A stretch of DNA of 64,000 nt from Sorangium cellulosum So0157-2 (lineage in GTDB: Bacteria > Myxococcota_A > Polyangia > Polyangiales > Polyangiaceae). Where the stretch lies: contig NC_021658.1 of the NCBI RefSeq assembly GCF_000418325.1, positions 13,806,501 to 13,870,500 of the forward strand. The letters are read 5' to 3'. Shown here piece after piece: positions 1 through 8,786 of this stretch. Each line of letters begins with the position of its first letter. Positions within the stretch are counted from its first letter, which is position 1. Position numbers and translations under genes: made by a program. The notes below the pieces were generated by a model, which was not told where the DNA came from, did not search any database, and saw only the letters and a program-made list of their open reading frames with translations.

Positions 1-1
1 G

Positions 2-709
2 GCCGCGCCCGTGTTTCATGTCTTCCTCCTCCTCGGGCAATCGAACATGGCCGGGTACCCGAAGGCCTCGAACGCGGACAAGACCGAGAATCCTCGCATC
101 AAGGTCCTCGGCTTCGACGACTGCGCCGCGACCGGGCGCGTCGAGGGCGAGTGGGACATCGCTGCCCCGCCGCTCCACGAGTGCTGGAACGGAGCGATCG
201 GGCCCGGCGACTACTTCGCCAAGACCATCCTCGACCGCTACCCCGCCCAGGACAGCATTGGCCTCGTCCCGTCCGCCCTCAGCGGGGAGAAGGTGGAGAC
301 GTTCATGAAGGCGGGGGGGAGCAAGTACGACTGGATCCTGTCGCGCGCGAAGGCGGCGCAGGAGGCCGGGGGCGTGATCGAGGGCATCCTGTTCCATCAA
401 GGCGAGTCGAACTGCGGCGACCCCGCGTGGCCCGGCAAGGTGAGGACGTTCGTCTCGGACCTGCGCGCGGACCTCGGCCTCGGCGACGTGCCGTTCCTCG
501 CGGGGGAGCTCCTCTACTCGGGGTCGTGCGCGAGGCACAACTCGCTCGTCGGCCAGCTCCCAGGGCTGGTCGCCAACGCCCACGTCGTCTCGGCGGAAGG
601 GCTCGCCATCGATCCCGCCGACACGTGGAATCTCCACTTCGGCCACGACGCGCTGGTCACCCTCGGCATCCGCTACGCCGAGAAGATGAGCGGCGTCCTG
701 GGTCTCTGA
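2..709 (+). CDS. SASA/CE6-type carbohydrate esterase, 5' end outside window
   Basis: This is the C-terminal part of an SGNH-fold esterase of the sialate O-acetylesterase (SASA) / CE6 type, which removes acetyl groups from glycans such as acetyl-xylan. The nucleophile block GQSNM is near the left end, the block HQGESN follows about 120 residues later, and a C-terminal LHFGHDALVTLGIRYA stretch carries the expected His. The frame is open to the window edge and no ribosome binding site precedes the GTG at 11, so the true start and any signal peptide lie upstream. The GH10 xylanase farther right fits an acetylxylan esterase role, but that is inference; other CE6/SASA substrates are possible. Confidence 0.75.
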   Translation, partial: AAPVFHVFLLLGQSNMAGYPKASNADKTENPRIKVLGFDDCAATGRVEGEWDIAAPPLHECWNGAIGPGDYFAKTILDRYPAQDSIGLVPSALSGEKVETFMKAGGSKYDWILSRAKAAQEAGGVIEGILFHQGESNCGDPAWPGKVRTFVSDLRADLGLGDVPFLAGELLYSGSCARHNSLVGQLPGLVANAHVVSAEGLAIDPADTWNLHFGHDALVTLGIRYAEKMSGVLGL

Positions 710-800
710 GCGCGGATTTCACATCGTCCGTCTCGGCGCTCGCGCGTGCGGCGCCGCGCGGGATTACCGCGCCGATGACACACCAGTTACGAGGGGTGAT

Positions 801-2288
801 ATGAGCTTGGCAGCCTCCCTGTTGCGGATCGATCCCCGAGACGATGTGGCCGTCGCCGTGCGCGGCCTGGCCGCCGGCGACCCGGTGGCCGAGGCGCTCT
901 CCGCCCGCGCCGACATCCCGGCCGGGCACAAGGTGGCGCTGCGCGCGGTGGCCGCCGGCGAGCCGGTGCGGAAGTACGGCTGGCCGATCGGGCGGGCGAC
1001 TGTGGACATCGAGCCGGGCGACCACGTGCACACGCACAACCTGGCCACCGCGCTCTCGGGCCTCGACACCTACACCTACGAGCCCACGAGCCCGGAGCCC
1101 CTCTCCGCGACCGAAGACCGCACCTTCCTGGGTTACCGGCGGAAGAACGGGCGGGTGGGCACCCGCAACGAGATCTGGATCCTGTCGACGGTGGGCTGCG
1201 TCGCGCGCACCGCGCAGAAGGTGGCCGCCGAGGCGGACAAGCGCTTCAAGGGCCGCGTGGACGGGGTCTACGCCTTGACCCATCCTTACGGCTGCTCGCA
1301 GCTCGGGGGCGACCTCGACGCGACCCGCCGGATGACCGCGGCCCTGGCTGGCCACCCCAACGCGGGCGGCGCGCTGATCATCGGCCTGGGCTGCGAGAAC
1401 AACCAGCTCGGCGTGCTCCTCGAGAGCGCCCCGCAGCTCGATCGCGAGCGCCTGCGGTCCTTCGACGCCCAGGCGGCCGAGGATGAGCTCGAAGCGGGCC
1501 TCGAGGCCGTCGAAGCGCTGGTCAGGGTCGCCGAGCAGGACCGCCGCGAGCCTTGCCCCGTCTCCGATCTGGTGATCGGCCTCAAATGCGGCGGCTCGGA
1601 CGGCTTCTCGGGGATGACCGCCAACCCGCTCGTGGGCCGCATCGCCGACAGGGTCTGCGCCGCCGGCGGCTCGGCCATCCTCACCGAGATCCCGGAGATC
1701 TTCGGCGCCGAGCGCCTGCTCATGGCCCGCGCCGAGAGCGAGGGGGTCTATGCCGACGTCGTCGGCGTGGTGAACGACTTCAAGCGTTACTTCATCGCTC
1801 ACGGCGAGCCGGTGTCGGAGAACCCCTCGCCCGGCAACGTCGCCGGCGGCATCACCACGCTGGAGGAGAAGTCTCTCGGCGCGGTGCAGAAGGCCGGCCG
1901 CGCCCGGGTGTCCGAGGTGGTCCGCTACGGCGGCCAGATCCGCGGCAAGCCGGGCGTGGCGCTGCTAGAGGCCCCCGGCAACGACGCTGTCTCGTCCACG
2001 GCGCTCGCCGCCGCCGGCGCGACGGTCATCCTCTTCACCACCGGCCGGGGCACGCCGCTCGGGTTTCCCGTGCCGACCCTCAAGCTCGCCACGAACTCAA
2101 GCCTCGCCCAGCGCAAGCAGCGCTGGATCGACTTCGACGCCGGGCGCGTCGCCTCGGGAGAACCGATGGACGCGTCCGCCGATGGGCTGATGGACCTCGT
2201 GCTGGCCACCGCCTCGGGCCGGAAGACCCGCGCCGAGGAGAACGACGAGCGCGAGATCGCCCTCTGGAAGCGGGGCGTCACCCTCTGA
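801..2288 (+). CDS. uxaA: Altronate dehydratase (UxaA family)
   Basis: The 495-residue protein has the full-length UxaA layout. A SAF-type N-terminal domain (about residues 15-85) is followed by the large domain starting with GYRRKNGRVGTRNE near 111. Conserved Cys-containing blocks are GCVART (about 132), HPYGCSQLGG (about 160) and LKCGGSDGFSGMTANP (about 260). UxaA converts D-altronate to 2-keto-3-deoxygluconate (KDG) in the cytoplasm. The ATG at 801 has a GAGGGG ribosome binding site 4 nt upstream. The gene converges on the MFS transporter gene with only 2 bp between their stop codons. Sugar-acid dehydratases of this family vary in substrate; the neighbouring tagaturonate reductase-like gene argues for D-altronate. 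Confidence 0.88.
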   Translation: MSLAASLLRIDPRDDVAVAVRGLAAGDPVAEALSARADIPAGHKVALRAVAAGEPVRKYGWPIGRATVDIEPGDHVHTHNLATALSGLDTYTYEPTSPEPLSATEDRTFLGYRRKNGRVGTRNEIWILSTVGCVARTAQKVAAEADKRFKGRVDGVYALTHPYGCSQLGGDLDATRRMTAALAGHPNAGGALIIGLGCENNQLGVLLESAPQLDRERLRSFDAQAAEDELEAGLEAVEALVRVAEQDRREPCPVSDLVIGLKCGGSDGFSGMTANPLVGRIADRVCAAGGSAILTEIPEIFGAERLLMARAESEGVYADVVGVVNDFKRYFIAHGEPVSENPSPGNVAGGITTLEEKSLGAVQKAGRARVSEVVRYGGQIRGKPGVALLEAPGNDAVSSTALAAAGATVILFTTGRGTPLGFPVPTLKLATNSSLAQRKQRWIDFDAGRVASGEPMDASADGLMDLVLATASGRKTRAEENDEREIALWKRGVTL

Positions 2289-2290
2289 GG

Positions 2291-3562
2291 CTAGGCCGCC
2301 TCGCGGCGCTCGACGTCGAGCCGGAGCGGCTCGATCTTGCCGACGATGACGAGGTAGCTGAACGCGCCGAGCAGGCAGAAGCCGCCCGCCGCGACGAGCG
2401 GTATCGTGAACGAGCCTTGGGTCAGCGAGACCATCACGCCGGTGAACGTCGTGATGACGATGCCGGCCAGGTTCGACGCGAAGTTCTGGATGCCGCCGAT
2501 GGTCGCCACGTGGCGCGGCGTGGGCGCGACGTCGCCGGGGAGGGACCAGATGCTGGCGCCGGCGAAGGCGAGGCTCGCGTACGAGACGCCGAAGAGGACG
2601 AGCATCAGCGTGATGTCGGACGTCAGCGCCGACAGCGTGATCGCCGACGACATCAGCATGCCGCCGACCATGCAGGTCTTGCGCGCGGCGGTGAGGCTGA
2701 AGCCGCGGCGATAGAGCGCGTCGGAGACGAAGCCGCCGATCCAGCCGCCCGGAATCGCCATCAGCGCGGGGATCATGCCGAGCGTGCCGAGCGCCTTGAG
2801 CGAGAAGCCGCGCGTCTGCACGAGGTAGCTCGGGAACCACGTGATGAAGAAGTAGTTGGTGAAGTTGAGGCAGAAGAAGCCGAGCATCATGCCCCAGAGC
2901 GTGCGGTGGCGGAAGAGCGACGCCCACGTCACGCCGCCTGGCGCGTCCTTGGCGGGCGCCGCGTGGACGACGTCGGTCTCGCCCGTCATGTCGCCATGCG
3001 CGGGGCCGCGGTAGATGACGACCCAGCCGAGGATCCACACCGCGCCGAGCAAGCCCGTGATGATGAAGGCCGCCTTCCATCCGAGCGCGTCGACGATGAG
3101 GGCGACGAGGGGAATCGACAGCGCCGAGCCGACGCGCGCGCCGCTGTCGAAGATGCCCGTCGCGAGCGCGCGCTCGCGCGGCTTGAACCACTGGCTCACG
3201 AGCTTCGCGCAGGCCGGGTAGGCGCCGGCCTCGCCGACGCCGAGCAGCAATCGGCAGCCGAACATCCCCGCGACGCTCGACGCGCCGGCCGTCGCCGCGG
3301 TGAAGAGCGACCACCAGCCGACGGCGAACGGCAGCGCGACGCGCGCCCCCACGCGGTCGATGAACCAGCCGAACGGCATCTGCATGAGCGCGTAGGTCCA
3401 GAAGAAGCCGCTCATGATGAGCCCCATCTGGGCAGGGCCGATGCCGAGCGCCTTCTCGATCTGGGGCGCCGCGACCGCCAGGTTGGCGCGATCGATGTAG
3501 TTGATGGCGACGGCGAGAAAGCACAGGAAAAGCACGGCCCAACGCATCTTCCTCATCTGCAT
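2291..3562 (-). CDS. MFS transporter, hexuronate (ExuT/ACS) type
   Basis: This 423-residue protein is rich in hydrophobic helices, consistent with 12 membrane segments of the major facilitator superfamily. The first helix carries AINYIDRANLAVAAPQI, typical of the anion:cation symporter (ACS) subgroup that includes hexuronate and galactonate transporters. A loop motif GWFIDRVGAR lies between helices 2 and 3. An AGGGAG site lies just upstream: it is 2 nt before the ATG at 3562 and 8 nt before an alternative ATG at 3556, so the start may be two codons later. The next genes on the same strand are the tagaturonate reductase-like and dehydrogenase genes, which suggests uptake of a hexuronate or aldonate. 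Exact substrate is not readable. Confidence 0.8.
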   Translation of the reverse strand: MQMRKMRWAVLFLCFLAVAINYIDRANLAVAAPQIEKALGIGPAQMGLIMSGFFWTYALMQMPFGWFIDRVGARVALPFAVGWWSLFTAATAGASSVAGMFGCRLLLGVGEAGAYPACAKLVSQWFKPRERALATGIFDSGARVGSALSIPLVALIVDALGWKAAFIITGLLGAVWILGWVVIYRGPAHGDMTGETDVVHAAPAKDAPGGVTWASLFRHRTLWGMMLGFFCLNFTNYFFITWFPSYLVQTRGFSLKALGTLGMIPALMAIPGGWIGGFVSDALYRRGFSLTAARKTCMVGGMLMSSAITLSALTSDITLMLVLFGVSYASLAFAGASIWSLPGDVAPTPRHVATIGGIQNFASNLAGIVITTFTGVMVSLTQGSFTIPLVAAGGFCLLGAFSYLVIVGKIEPLRLDVERREAA

Positions 3563-3758
3563 GTCTCCCTGGGTAGCGGTTCTGTTCGCGCAATCGGCAG
3601 CTCTCGCGCGCTGTCCGCCGGGCGGCGCCGCCTCGCGGTACGTTGCGCGCGCGGACCCACGGCAACGGCGCCGGGCTCGTGGGGTTGCCCGCGTCGCGAG
3701 GGCGGCGGCGCGCGCGGTCGGCCCACCGCGCGAGCTCGCCTGCGGCAACCTCACGGGC

Positions 3759-4889
3759 TCATGCGGGCACGCTCGCGCGGAGCGACCGGTGCAGCCGGGG
3801 CTGCTCGATCTTCAAATCGAGCTCGCGCGCGAGCTCGATCACGGGGGCGAAGCGCCGCCGCTTCTTCTCGCCGTGGTTCTTCGAGATCTCGGACAGCCGG
3901 TGATCGAGGAACGGGTTCTCGAAGCGATCGCGCACCTCGTCGAGGTAGGCGCGCGCGGCGGCGCCCTTGCCGAGCGCGTCGAAGACGGGCACCACCTCGT
4001 CGCGCCACAGCGCCTCGAGGTCGGCGCGCAGGGCCGGATCGCGCATCGCGCTCCGCGTGTTCTCGTCGGCGGGGCGCCCGTCCGTCTGCCAGCGCTCGGC
4101 GAGGTAGGTGTGCCCGAGGTTCAAGAGCAGCAGCTTCAGGCGTTCGTAATGGGGCAGGTCGTCCGTCAAGATCATCGCCTCGTGCCGGCACGGCAGCACC
4201 ATGCCCTCGCGCCGCTCGATCGCCCAGAGCGCGTAGGGCTCGGCGATCGCGCCGACGGGGCGGATCGGCTCGGAGACGATCCGGTCGACGAGCGAGTTCA
4301 CCCAGACGCACGTGTGCTTGATATAGCGCAGGAAGGCGGCGTCGGCGCCCCACCGGCGCGCGACGCCGACGACCAGCGCGCGCAGCGTGTCGCCGTTGTT
4401 CGACACGAGCTCGCAAGGCAGCAGCGTGAGCGGCGCTGCGCCCGCGTCGAAGCGCGCGCGCAGCAGGACGACGAGCTTCGCGGCGAACCCGCGCGGCGCG
4501 CCCGCGCCGGGCGCGAGCGACGCCGCCGTGTCCTCGTGGAAGCAGGCGTATCCGCTGTCGCTCGTGTTCGAGAGCACGACGCGCGCGTCGCGCGCGAAGC
4601 GCTCGAGCACGAGCGGCCAGTCGGTGTTCGCGTCGAGCGCCTCCGTGATCGAGCTGCACTCGATCGTCGTATCGACGACCTCATCGCGGCGCAGCCCGCG
4701 GATCCGCACGGGGTAGCGCGCGCGCGCGCGCAGCGCGTCGACGCGCGCGCGGCTCTCGGGGTTCGACGTGGTCTGCACCACCGTGACCGTCCCGAGCGCG
4801 TCGCCGGCGCCGAGCGCCTCCGAGATGAAGAGGTCCGCGTGAGCCTGGAGGAACCGGCTCGTGCCGAATTGAAGGATCGGATTGCCCAT
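3759..4889 (-). CDS. uxaB: Tagaturonate reductase-like mannitol dehydrogenase family protein
   Basis: The 376-residue protein belongs to the long-chain mannitol dehydrogenase/tagaturonate reductase family. It starts MGNPILQFGTSRFLQAHAD, the family's nucleotide-binding opening, followed by VTVVQTTSN and LSNTSDSGYACF. The middle has ELVSNNGDTLRALV, and the C-terminal domain carries YVKHTCVWVNSLVDRI-like and NLGHTYLAERW segments. UxaB reduces D-tagaturonate to D-altronate with NADH, directly feeding uxaA. The ATG at 4889 is preceded by GGAGGG at a 5-nt distance, so the longer frame reaching 4940 is not used. D-mannonate or fructuronate oxidoreductases are close relatives, so substrate is assigned from context. 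Confidence 0.72.
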   Translation of the reverse strand: MGNPILQFGTSRFLQAHADLFISEALGAGDALGTVTVVQTTSNPESRARVDALRARARYPVRIRGLRRDEVVDTTIECSSITEALDANTDWPLVLERFARDARVVLSNTSDSGYACFHEDTAASLAPGAGAPRGFAAKLVVLLRARFDAGAAPLTLLPCELVSNNGDTLRALVVGVARRWGADAAFLRYIKHTCVWVNSLVDRIVSEPIRPVGAIAEPYALWAIERREGMVLPCRHEAMILTDDLPHYERLKLLLLNLGHTYLAERWQTDGRPADENTRSAMRDPALRADLEALWRDEVVPVFDALGKGAAARAYLDEVRDRFENPFLDHRLSEISKNHGEKKRRRFAPVIELARELDLKIEQPRLHRSLRASVPA

Positions 4890-5009
4890 GTCAGCCCTCC
4901 GGCGGCTCACGATGAGGGGATGTTGGAAGTCGCTGCTCATCCTCGAGCGGAGGCGTTCGGATCGTCGTCGTCCGAAATCCGCTCGGGGAACGCGCCGAGC
5001 CGCGCGCGC

Positions 5010-6023
5010 TCACGACAGGCCGACCATGATCTTGGCCGTTCGACCGGGGTAGGCGGCCCAGTCGGCGAGCGCCTCGGGCACGCCTTCGATGGGGATCGTC
5101 TTCGAGATGAGGAGGTTCGGGTCGAACGTGCGCCGCTCGAAGAAGGCGATCACGTCCGAGAACTCGCCCATGCAGTTGCGCGACCCGAGGATGTCGAGCT
5201 CCTTCATCACGAACAGCTTGGTCTCGTAGCTCACCGGCTCTTTGCCGTACCCGATGTACACGACGCGACCGCAGAACTTCACCCACTCCACGGCGTCGCG
5301 GTACGTCGCGACCGCGCCCACGGCCTCGATCACGACGTCCGGGCCGTCGCCGTTCGTCAGGTCCATGACGCGCTCGCGCGCGTCGGCGTTCGACTGCACC
5401 GCCTCGCGCGCGCCGAGCGCCCTGGCGAGCCCGAGCTTCTCCTCCTGCGTGTCGAGCGCGATCACCCGCGCGCCGCGGCTCACCGCGCCGGCGATGGCGC
5501 CGAGCCCCACGCCGCCGCAGCCCATCACGAGGACGGTCTCCTCGGCCTCGACGCGCCCTCGCGCCGCCGCGTGAAAGCCGACGGAGAACGGCTCGACGAG
5601 CGCGAGCTCGGTGAGGCTCAGCCTCCGTGACGTGAACAGCTTCTGGTACGGCACGGCCACGAGCTCGGTGAGCGCGCCGTCGCGCTGAACGCCCATGGTC
5701 TTGTTGTTCCGGCAGGCGTTGCGCCGCCCCGCGGAGCACGACGGACACACCCCGCACGCCGTGTACGGCGTGAACGTGACGTCGGCGCCGACGCGCCAGT
5801 CCGCCTCGACGCCGGAGCCGAGCTCCACGATCGTGCCGGCCACCTCGTGACCCAGCACCCGGGGGTACGTGACCATCGGGTTCTTGCCCAGGAACGTGTT
5901 CAGGTCGGAGCCGCACAGGCCGACCCGCTGCACCCGGACCAACACTTGATCGTGCGCCGGTGTGGGCTCGCTGATCTGGGTCACCTGTGCGACCGACGGG
6001 CCGGTGATCGTCAGGGCTTTCAT
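5010..6023 (-). CDS. Zinc alcohol dehydrogenase, L-galactonate 5-dehydrogenase-like
   Basis: This 337-residue medium-chain dehydrogenase has the catalytic-zinc segment GLCGSDLNTF, the YPRVLGHEVAG block and four structural-zinc cysteines in CGVCPSCSAGRRNAC. An NAD-binding glycine motif VMGCGGVGLGA lies around residue 165. The ATG at 6023 follows AGGTGA by 7 nt, so the upstream in-frame ATG is less likely. Relatives oxidise polyols or sugar acids (threonine, sorbitol, idonate, L-galactonate dehydrogenases). Beside tagaturonate reductase and altronate dehydratase, an LgoD-like role (L-galactonate to D-tagaturonate) is the simplest reading, but this is inference. The gene is 120 bp upstream of the reductase gene on the same strand. 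Confidence 0.7.
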   Translation of the reverse strand: MKALTITGPSVAQVTQISEPTPAHDQVLVRVQRVGLCGSDLNTFLGKNPMVTYPRVLGHEVAGTIVELGSGVEADWRVGADVTFTPYTACGVCPSCSAGRRNACRNNKTMGVQRDGALTELVAVPYQKLFTSRRLSLTELALVEPFSVGFHAAARGRVEAEETVLVMGCGGVGLGAIAGAVSRGARVIALDTQEEKLGLARALGAREAVQSNADARERVMDLTNGDGPDVVIEAVGAVATYRDAVEWVKFCGRVVYIGYGKEPVSYETKLFVMKELDILGSRNCMGEFSDVIAFFERRTFDPNLLISKTIPIEGVPEALADWAAYPGRTAKIMVGLS

Positions 6024-6217
6024 GCTGTCATCACCTCGCGGAGCGACCTCGTTCACCCGCGGCTCTCACGGCGCGCTCCGACGCCGGGCCGCTTCGTTCG
6101 GCGAGAAACGTACATGGCCGCGTCGAACGGCCGGAGCGGAGCGACGTGGCGTCGCTTTACGACCCGTGATCGGGGCGGCGGCCGCCGCCACCGCCGTGGC
6201 GCTCGGGACGCCGCCGT

Positions 6218-7309
6218 TCAGGGCCGGCGCGCATAGAACTTCTGCGCGTTCGTGTACATGACCTTGTCGCGCACGCCCTGACCGAGCTCCTTGAGGTAAA
6301 CCTCGGCGATCGCGATCTCCGAGGCCAGGCTGCCGCCCATGTCGACCACGGGCCAGTTGCTGCCCCAGATCAGCCGGTCTTCGCCGAAGGAGCTCATCAG
6401 CACGTCGAAGTGCGCCTTGTACGCCGCGACGTCGGTCGGCGCGCTCCAGGGGTCGTCCTCGGTGGCGGCCGGGTTGTACATGTCGAAGAACGACGAGAAT
6501 TTGATGTAGATGTTCGGGTGCTTGGCCAGCCGCTGCATCGCGTCGACCCAGGCCGGATCCGGCGTCGCCCCCCTCGCGCCCGCCAGGTGGTCGATGATGA
6601 TGCGGAGCTTGGGCACCGCGGTCGCGAGCGCCTCGACCTTGTCCTTCGGGTTCAAGGTGCCGCGGCTGATGATGTCGAGCGTCATGCCCTTGGCCGCGAG
6701 CTCCTCCAGCGAGGCGAGCTGCTTCTCGTCGAGCGTCAGCTTCGGGCTCCAGAGGAAGCCGCGAATGCCGACCACGCGCGGGTCCGCGGCGAGGCGCGCC
6801 AGATCGGCGCTGAAGGTCGGAGAGCCGATCTCGAGCTGCGCGACGAGGAACTTGAAGAAACCGTTGCCCTTCATCATCTCGAGGACCTTGAAGTTGTCCT
6901 CGACGACGGGGCTGGCCTCGACGACGCCGGTGCCGACGATGCCGTTCTGCATCGCGATGGCCTGGTATTCGTCGGGCAGCACGTCGCGGTAGATCGGCTT
7001 CTGCTTGGCTTCCGGCCAGACGACGCCGCCTGGCCGCGTGACCTGGTAGAGATGGATGTGCGTGTCGAGGATCGGGCCGCGCTGCGCCGCCGGCGCGGTG
7101 AGCGGGGCCGCCGCTTTGCTCGTGTCGTCCGCGCTCTCGGGCGACGGTGCGGTGGTCGAGGAGGACGACGCGCACGCCGCGAGCGGCGAGAGCGCCGCCA
7201 TCAGGCACAACCTGGCGACGGTGGTCCTGATGCTCGTGAGCGCGCTCAGGTGGAGCCTTTCGGAGCCGGCGGCGGACCCGGTCCCGACGGCGATGGTGCC
7301 GGTACGCAT
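6218..7309 (-). CDS. Lipoprotein amidohydrolase (COG3618, lactonase-like)
   Basis: The 363-residue protein is a metal-dependent TIM-barrel hydrolase of the amidohydrolase-2/L-fuconolactonase group. The metal motif DTHIHLY is at about residues 82-88, RGFLWSPK follows, and IIDHLAGAR and IWGSNWPV carry the later ligands. The N-terminus ends in a lipobox, SPLAAC with Cys46, followed by a Ser/Thr linker, so it is probably exported and lipidated. This is unusual for sugar lactonases, which are normally cytoplasmic. The ATG at 7309 follows GAGGGG by 6 nt. A LacI-type operator covers its promoter about 40 bp upstream. Hydrolysis of a sugar lactone feeding the neighbouring acid pathway is plausible but unproven. 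Confidence 0.7.
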   Translation of the reverse strand: MRTGTIAVGTGSAAGSERLHLSALTSIRTTVARLCLMAALSPLAACASSSSTTAPSPESADDTSKAAAPLTAPAAQRGPILDTHIHLYQVTRPGGVVWPEAKQKPIYRDVLPDEYQAIAMQNGIVGTGVVEASPVVEDNFKVLEMMKGNGFFKFLVAQLEIGSPTFSADLARLAADPRVVGIRGFLWSPKLTLDEKQLASLEELAAKGMTLDIISRGTLNPKDKVEALATAVPKLRIIIDHLAGARGATPDPAWVDAMQRLAKHPNIYIKFSSFFDMYNPAATEDDPWSAPTDVAAYKAHFDVLMSSFGEDRLIWGSNWPVVDMGGSLASEIAIAEVYLKELGQGVRDKVMYTNAQKFYARRP

Positions 7310-7348
7310 GACAATCCCCTCAGGGCAAAGCCGAAGTACGAGAGCCAT

Positions 7349-7376
7349 ATGTTAACGTTAACATTCAAGATGTCAA
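7349..7376 (-). promoter_or_regulatory. Promoter with LacI-type operator for the hydrolase gene
   Basis: On the minus strand a perfect -35 box TTGACA (7376 to 7371) is followed by 7 nt and the palindrome TGTTAACGTTAACA (7363 to 7350). Including flanking bases, 7349-7364 is a perfect 16-bp palindrome. A TAACAT hexamer inside the operator lies 16 nt after the -35 box and could be the -10, so a bound repressor would block polymerase. The same box-gap-operator spacing occurs upstream of the ABC operon and the xylanase gene. Confidence 0.75.
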
Positions 7377-7604
7377 CATCGATCCGTTCGTCCGCCCGAC
7401 GAGCCTGGGCGGCTCCCTGGCCCTGGCGATGAGGTGAACCCATGAGGGTGGCGTCAGCACCCCAATGCGGCCGCGGGGGCCTGGAGATCGGTAGATCGCG
7501 TAAAATAAGAATGTTCTATCAATCCGGCGCAGGTCGTGTGGTTGAGGCTTGACGCCTCGGAACCGTGTGGGTTTCCTTCTCCACGTGAACATGGAGGCGC
7601 CGCG

Positions 7605-8717
7605 ATGACGATGAAGGGGCAAAGCTTCGAGGCCGTCTTCGGCCGCCCGGCGAAGGTCGTGGCCGAGGCGCCGGGGCGCGTGAACCTCATCGGCGAGCAC
7701 ACCGATTACAGCGGCGGGTACGTGCTGCCGACGGCGATCCCGCAGAAGACGCGTATCGAGATGTCGCCGCGGGGCGACGGGCTCGTCCAGGTCGCCACCA
7801 TGAGCGTGAATCGCGGCGGCCAGCGCTGGTTCCGCGTCGGCGAGGAGTCGCGCGGCGGCCTGTGGCTCGACTACGTGCAGGGCATCACCGCGGTGCTCCG
7901 CGGCCGGGGCGTGTCGATCTCGGGCTTCGACGCGAGGATAGAGTCGTCGGTGCCGCTCGGCAGCGGCCTGTCGTCGAGCGCCTCGCTGCTCGTCGCGCTC
8001 GCCCGCGCCCTGCGTCAGATGCTCGACCTCTCCATCGACGACGTGGAGATCGCCCGCATCGCGCACGCGGCGGAGCACGACTTCGTGGGCGCGCCCGTCG
8101 GGAACATGGATCAGATGGCCGCGAGCCTCGCCGACGAGCACACGGCGCTGTTCATCGACACGCGGACGCTCGCGTTCGAGCGCATCCCGCTGCCCGCCGA
8201 GGCCGAGCTGCTCGTCGTGAACTCGGGGGTGGCGCACCAGCACGCGAGCGGCGACTACAAGACGCGGCGCGCGGAGTGTGAGCGCGCCGCGGAGCTGCTC
8301 GGCGTGCCGCAGCTCCGGGACGTCGACGCGGCCGCCGAGCAGCGGATCGCGTCGCTGCCGGCGCCGCTCGACCGGCGCGCGCGCCACGTCGTGACCGAGA
8401 ACGCCCGGGTGCTCGCCGCCGTGGCCGCGCTCCGCGCCGGGGATCTCGGGCGTTTGGGCGAGCTCTTCGACGCGTCGCACCGGTCGATGCGCGACGACTT
8501 CGAGGTGTCGGTGCCGGCGGTGGACGCGCTGGTGGAGAGCGCGCGGGCGCAGCCGGACGTCTTCGGCGCCCGGCTGACCGGCGGCGGCTTCGGCGGCTCG
8601 ATCGTGGCCCTGGTGAAGCGCGGCTGCGCGGAACGGGTGGGCCGGGCCGTCGTCGAGGCCTACGCGCGAACGCCGGGGCGCCAGGCGACGGTGCTGGTGG
8701 GGGGGCCCGCCGCGTGA
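7605..8717 (+). CDS. galK: Galactokinase
   Basis: This 370-residue GHMP kinase phosphorylates D-galactose at C1 with ATP, the entry step of the Leloir pathway. The galactokinase signature APGRVNLIGEHTDYSGGYVL is at residues 22-41, the ATP-binding loop PLGSGLSSSASL around 116-127, and the third GHMP motif LTGGGFGGSIVAL near 325. Length matches the family. The ATG at 7605 follows GGAGG by 9 nt; a second ATG two codons on is also possible. No operator of the local LacI type is seen upstream, so it may be regulated separately from the divergent hydrolase. The gene converges on the SDR gene that ends the ABC operon. Confidence 0.93.
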   Translation: MTMKGQSFEAVFGRPAKVVAEAPGRVNLIGEHTDYSGGYVLPTAIPQKTRIEMSPRGDGLVQVATMSVNRGGQRWFRVGEESRGGLWLDYVQGITAVLRGRGVSISGFDARIESSVPLGSGLSSSASLLVALARALRQMLDLSIDDVEIARIAHAAEHDFVGAPVGNMDQMAASLADEHTALFIDTRTLAFERIPLPAEAELLVVNSGVAHQHASGDYKTRRAECERAAELLGVPQLRDVDAAAEQRIASLPAPLDRRARHVVTENARVLAAVAALRAGDLGRLGELFDASHRSMRDDFEVSVPAVDALVESARAQPDVFGARLTGGGFGGSIVALVKRGCAERVGRAVVEAYARTPGRQATVLVGGPAA

Positions 8718-8732
8718 CGGCGCGCTACGGCG

Positions 8733-8780
8733 CCGCGGCCGCTGGCGAGCGCACGGCGCGAAGCCTCGGCTCGGCCGCGG
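8733..8780. terminator. Inverted repeat between convergent galK and SDR genes
   Basis: CCGCGGCCG at 8733-8741 pairs with CGGCCGCGG at 8772-8780 across a 30-nt loop. It sits in the 69-bp gap between two convergent stop codons and could stop transcription from both sides. There is no clear T run, so the terminator role is tentative. Confidence 0.35.
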
Positions 8781-8786
8781 GGCTCG

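Noticed and set aside
1553..4321. Long plus-strand open frame (about 920 codons) across uxaA and the transporter gene
   Set aside because: It is Arg/Ala/Glu-rich without motifs and overlaps three well-supported genes; it reflects high GC at third positions.
7478..7506. Promoter for galK with -10 TAAAAT at 7501
   Set aside because: No acceptable -35 box at the right distance and no operator; evidence too weak to list.
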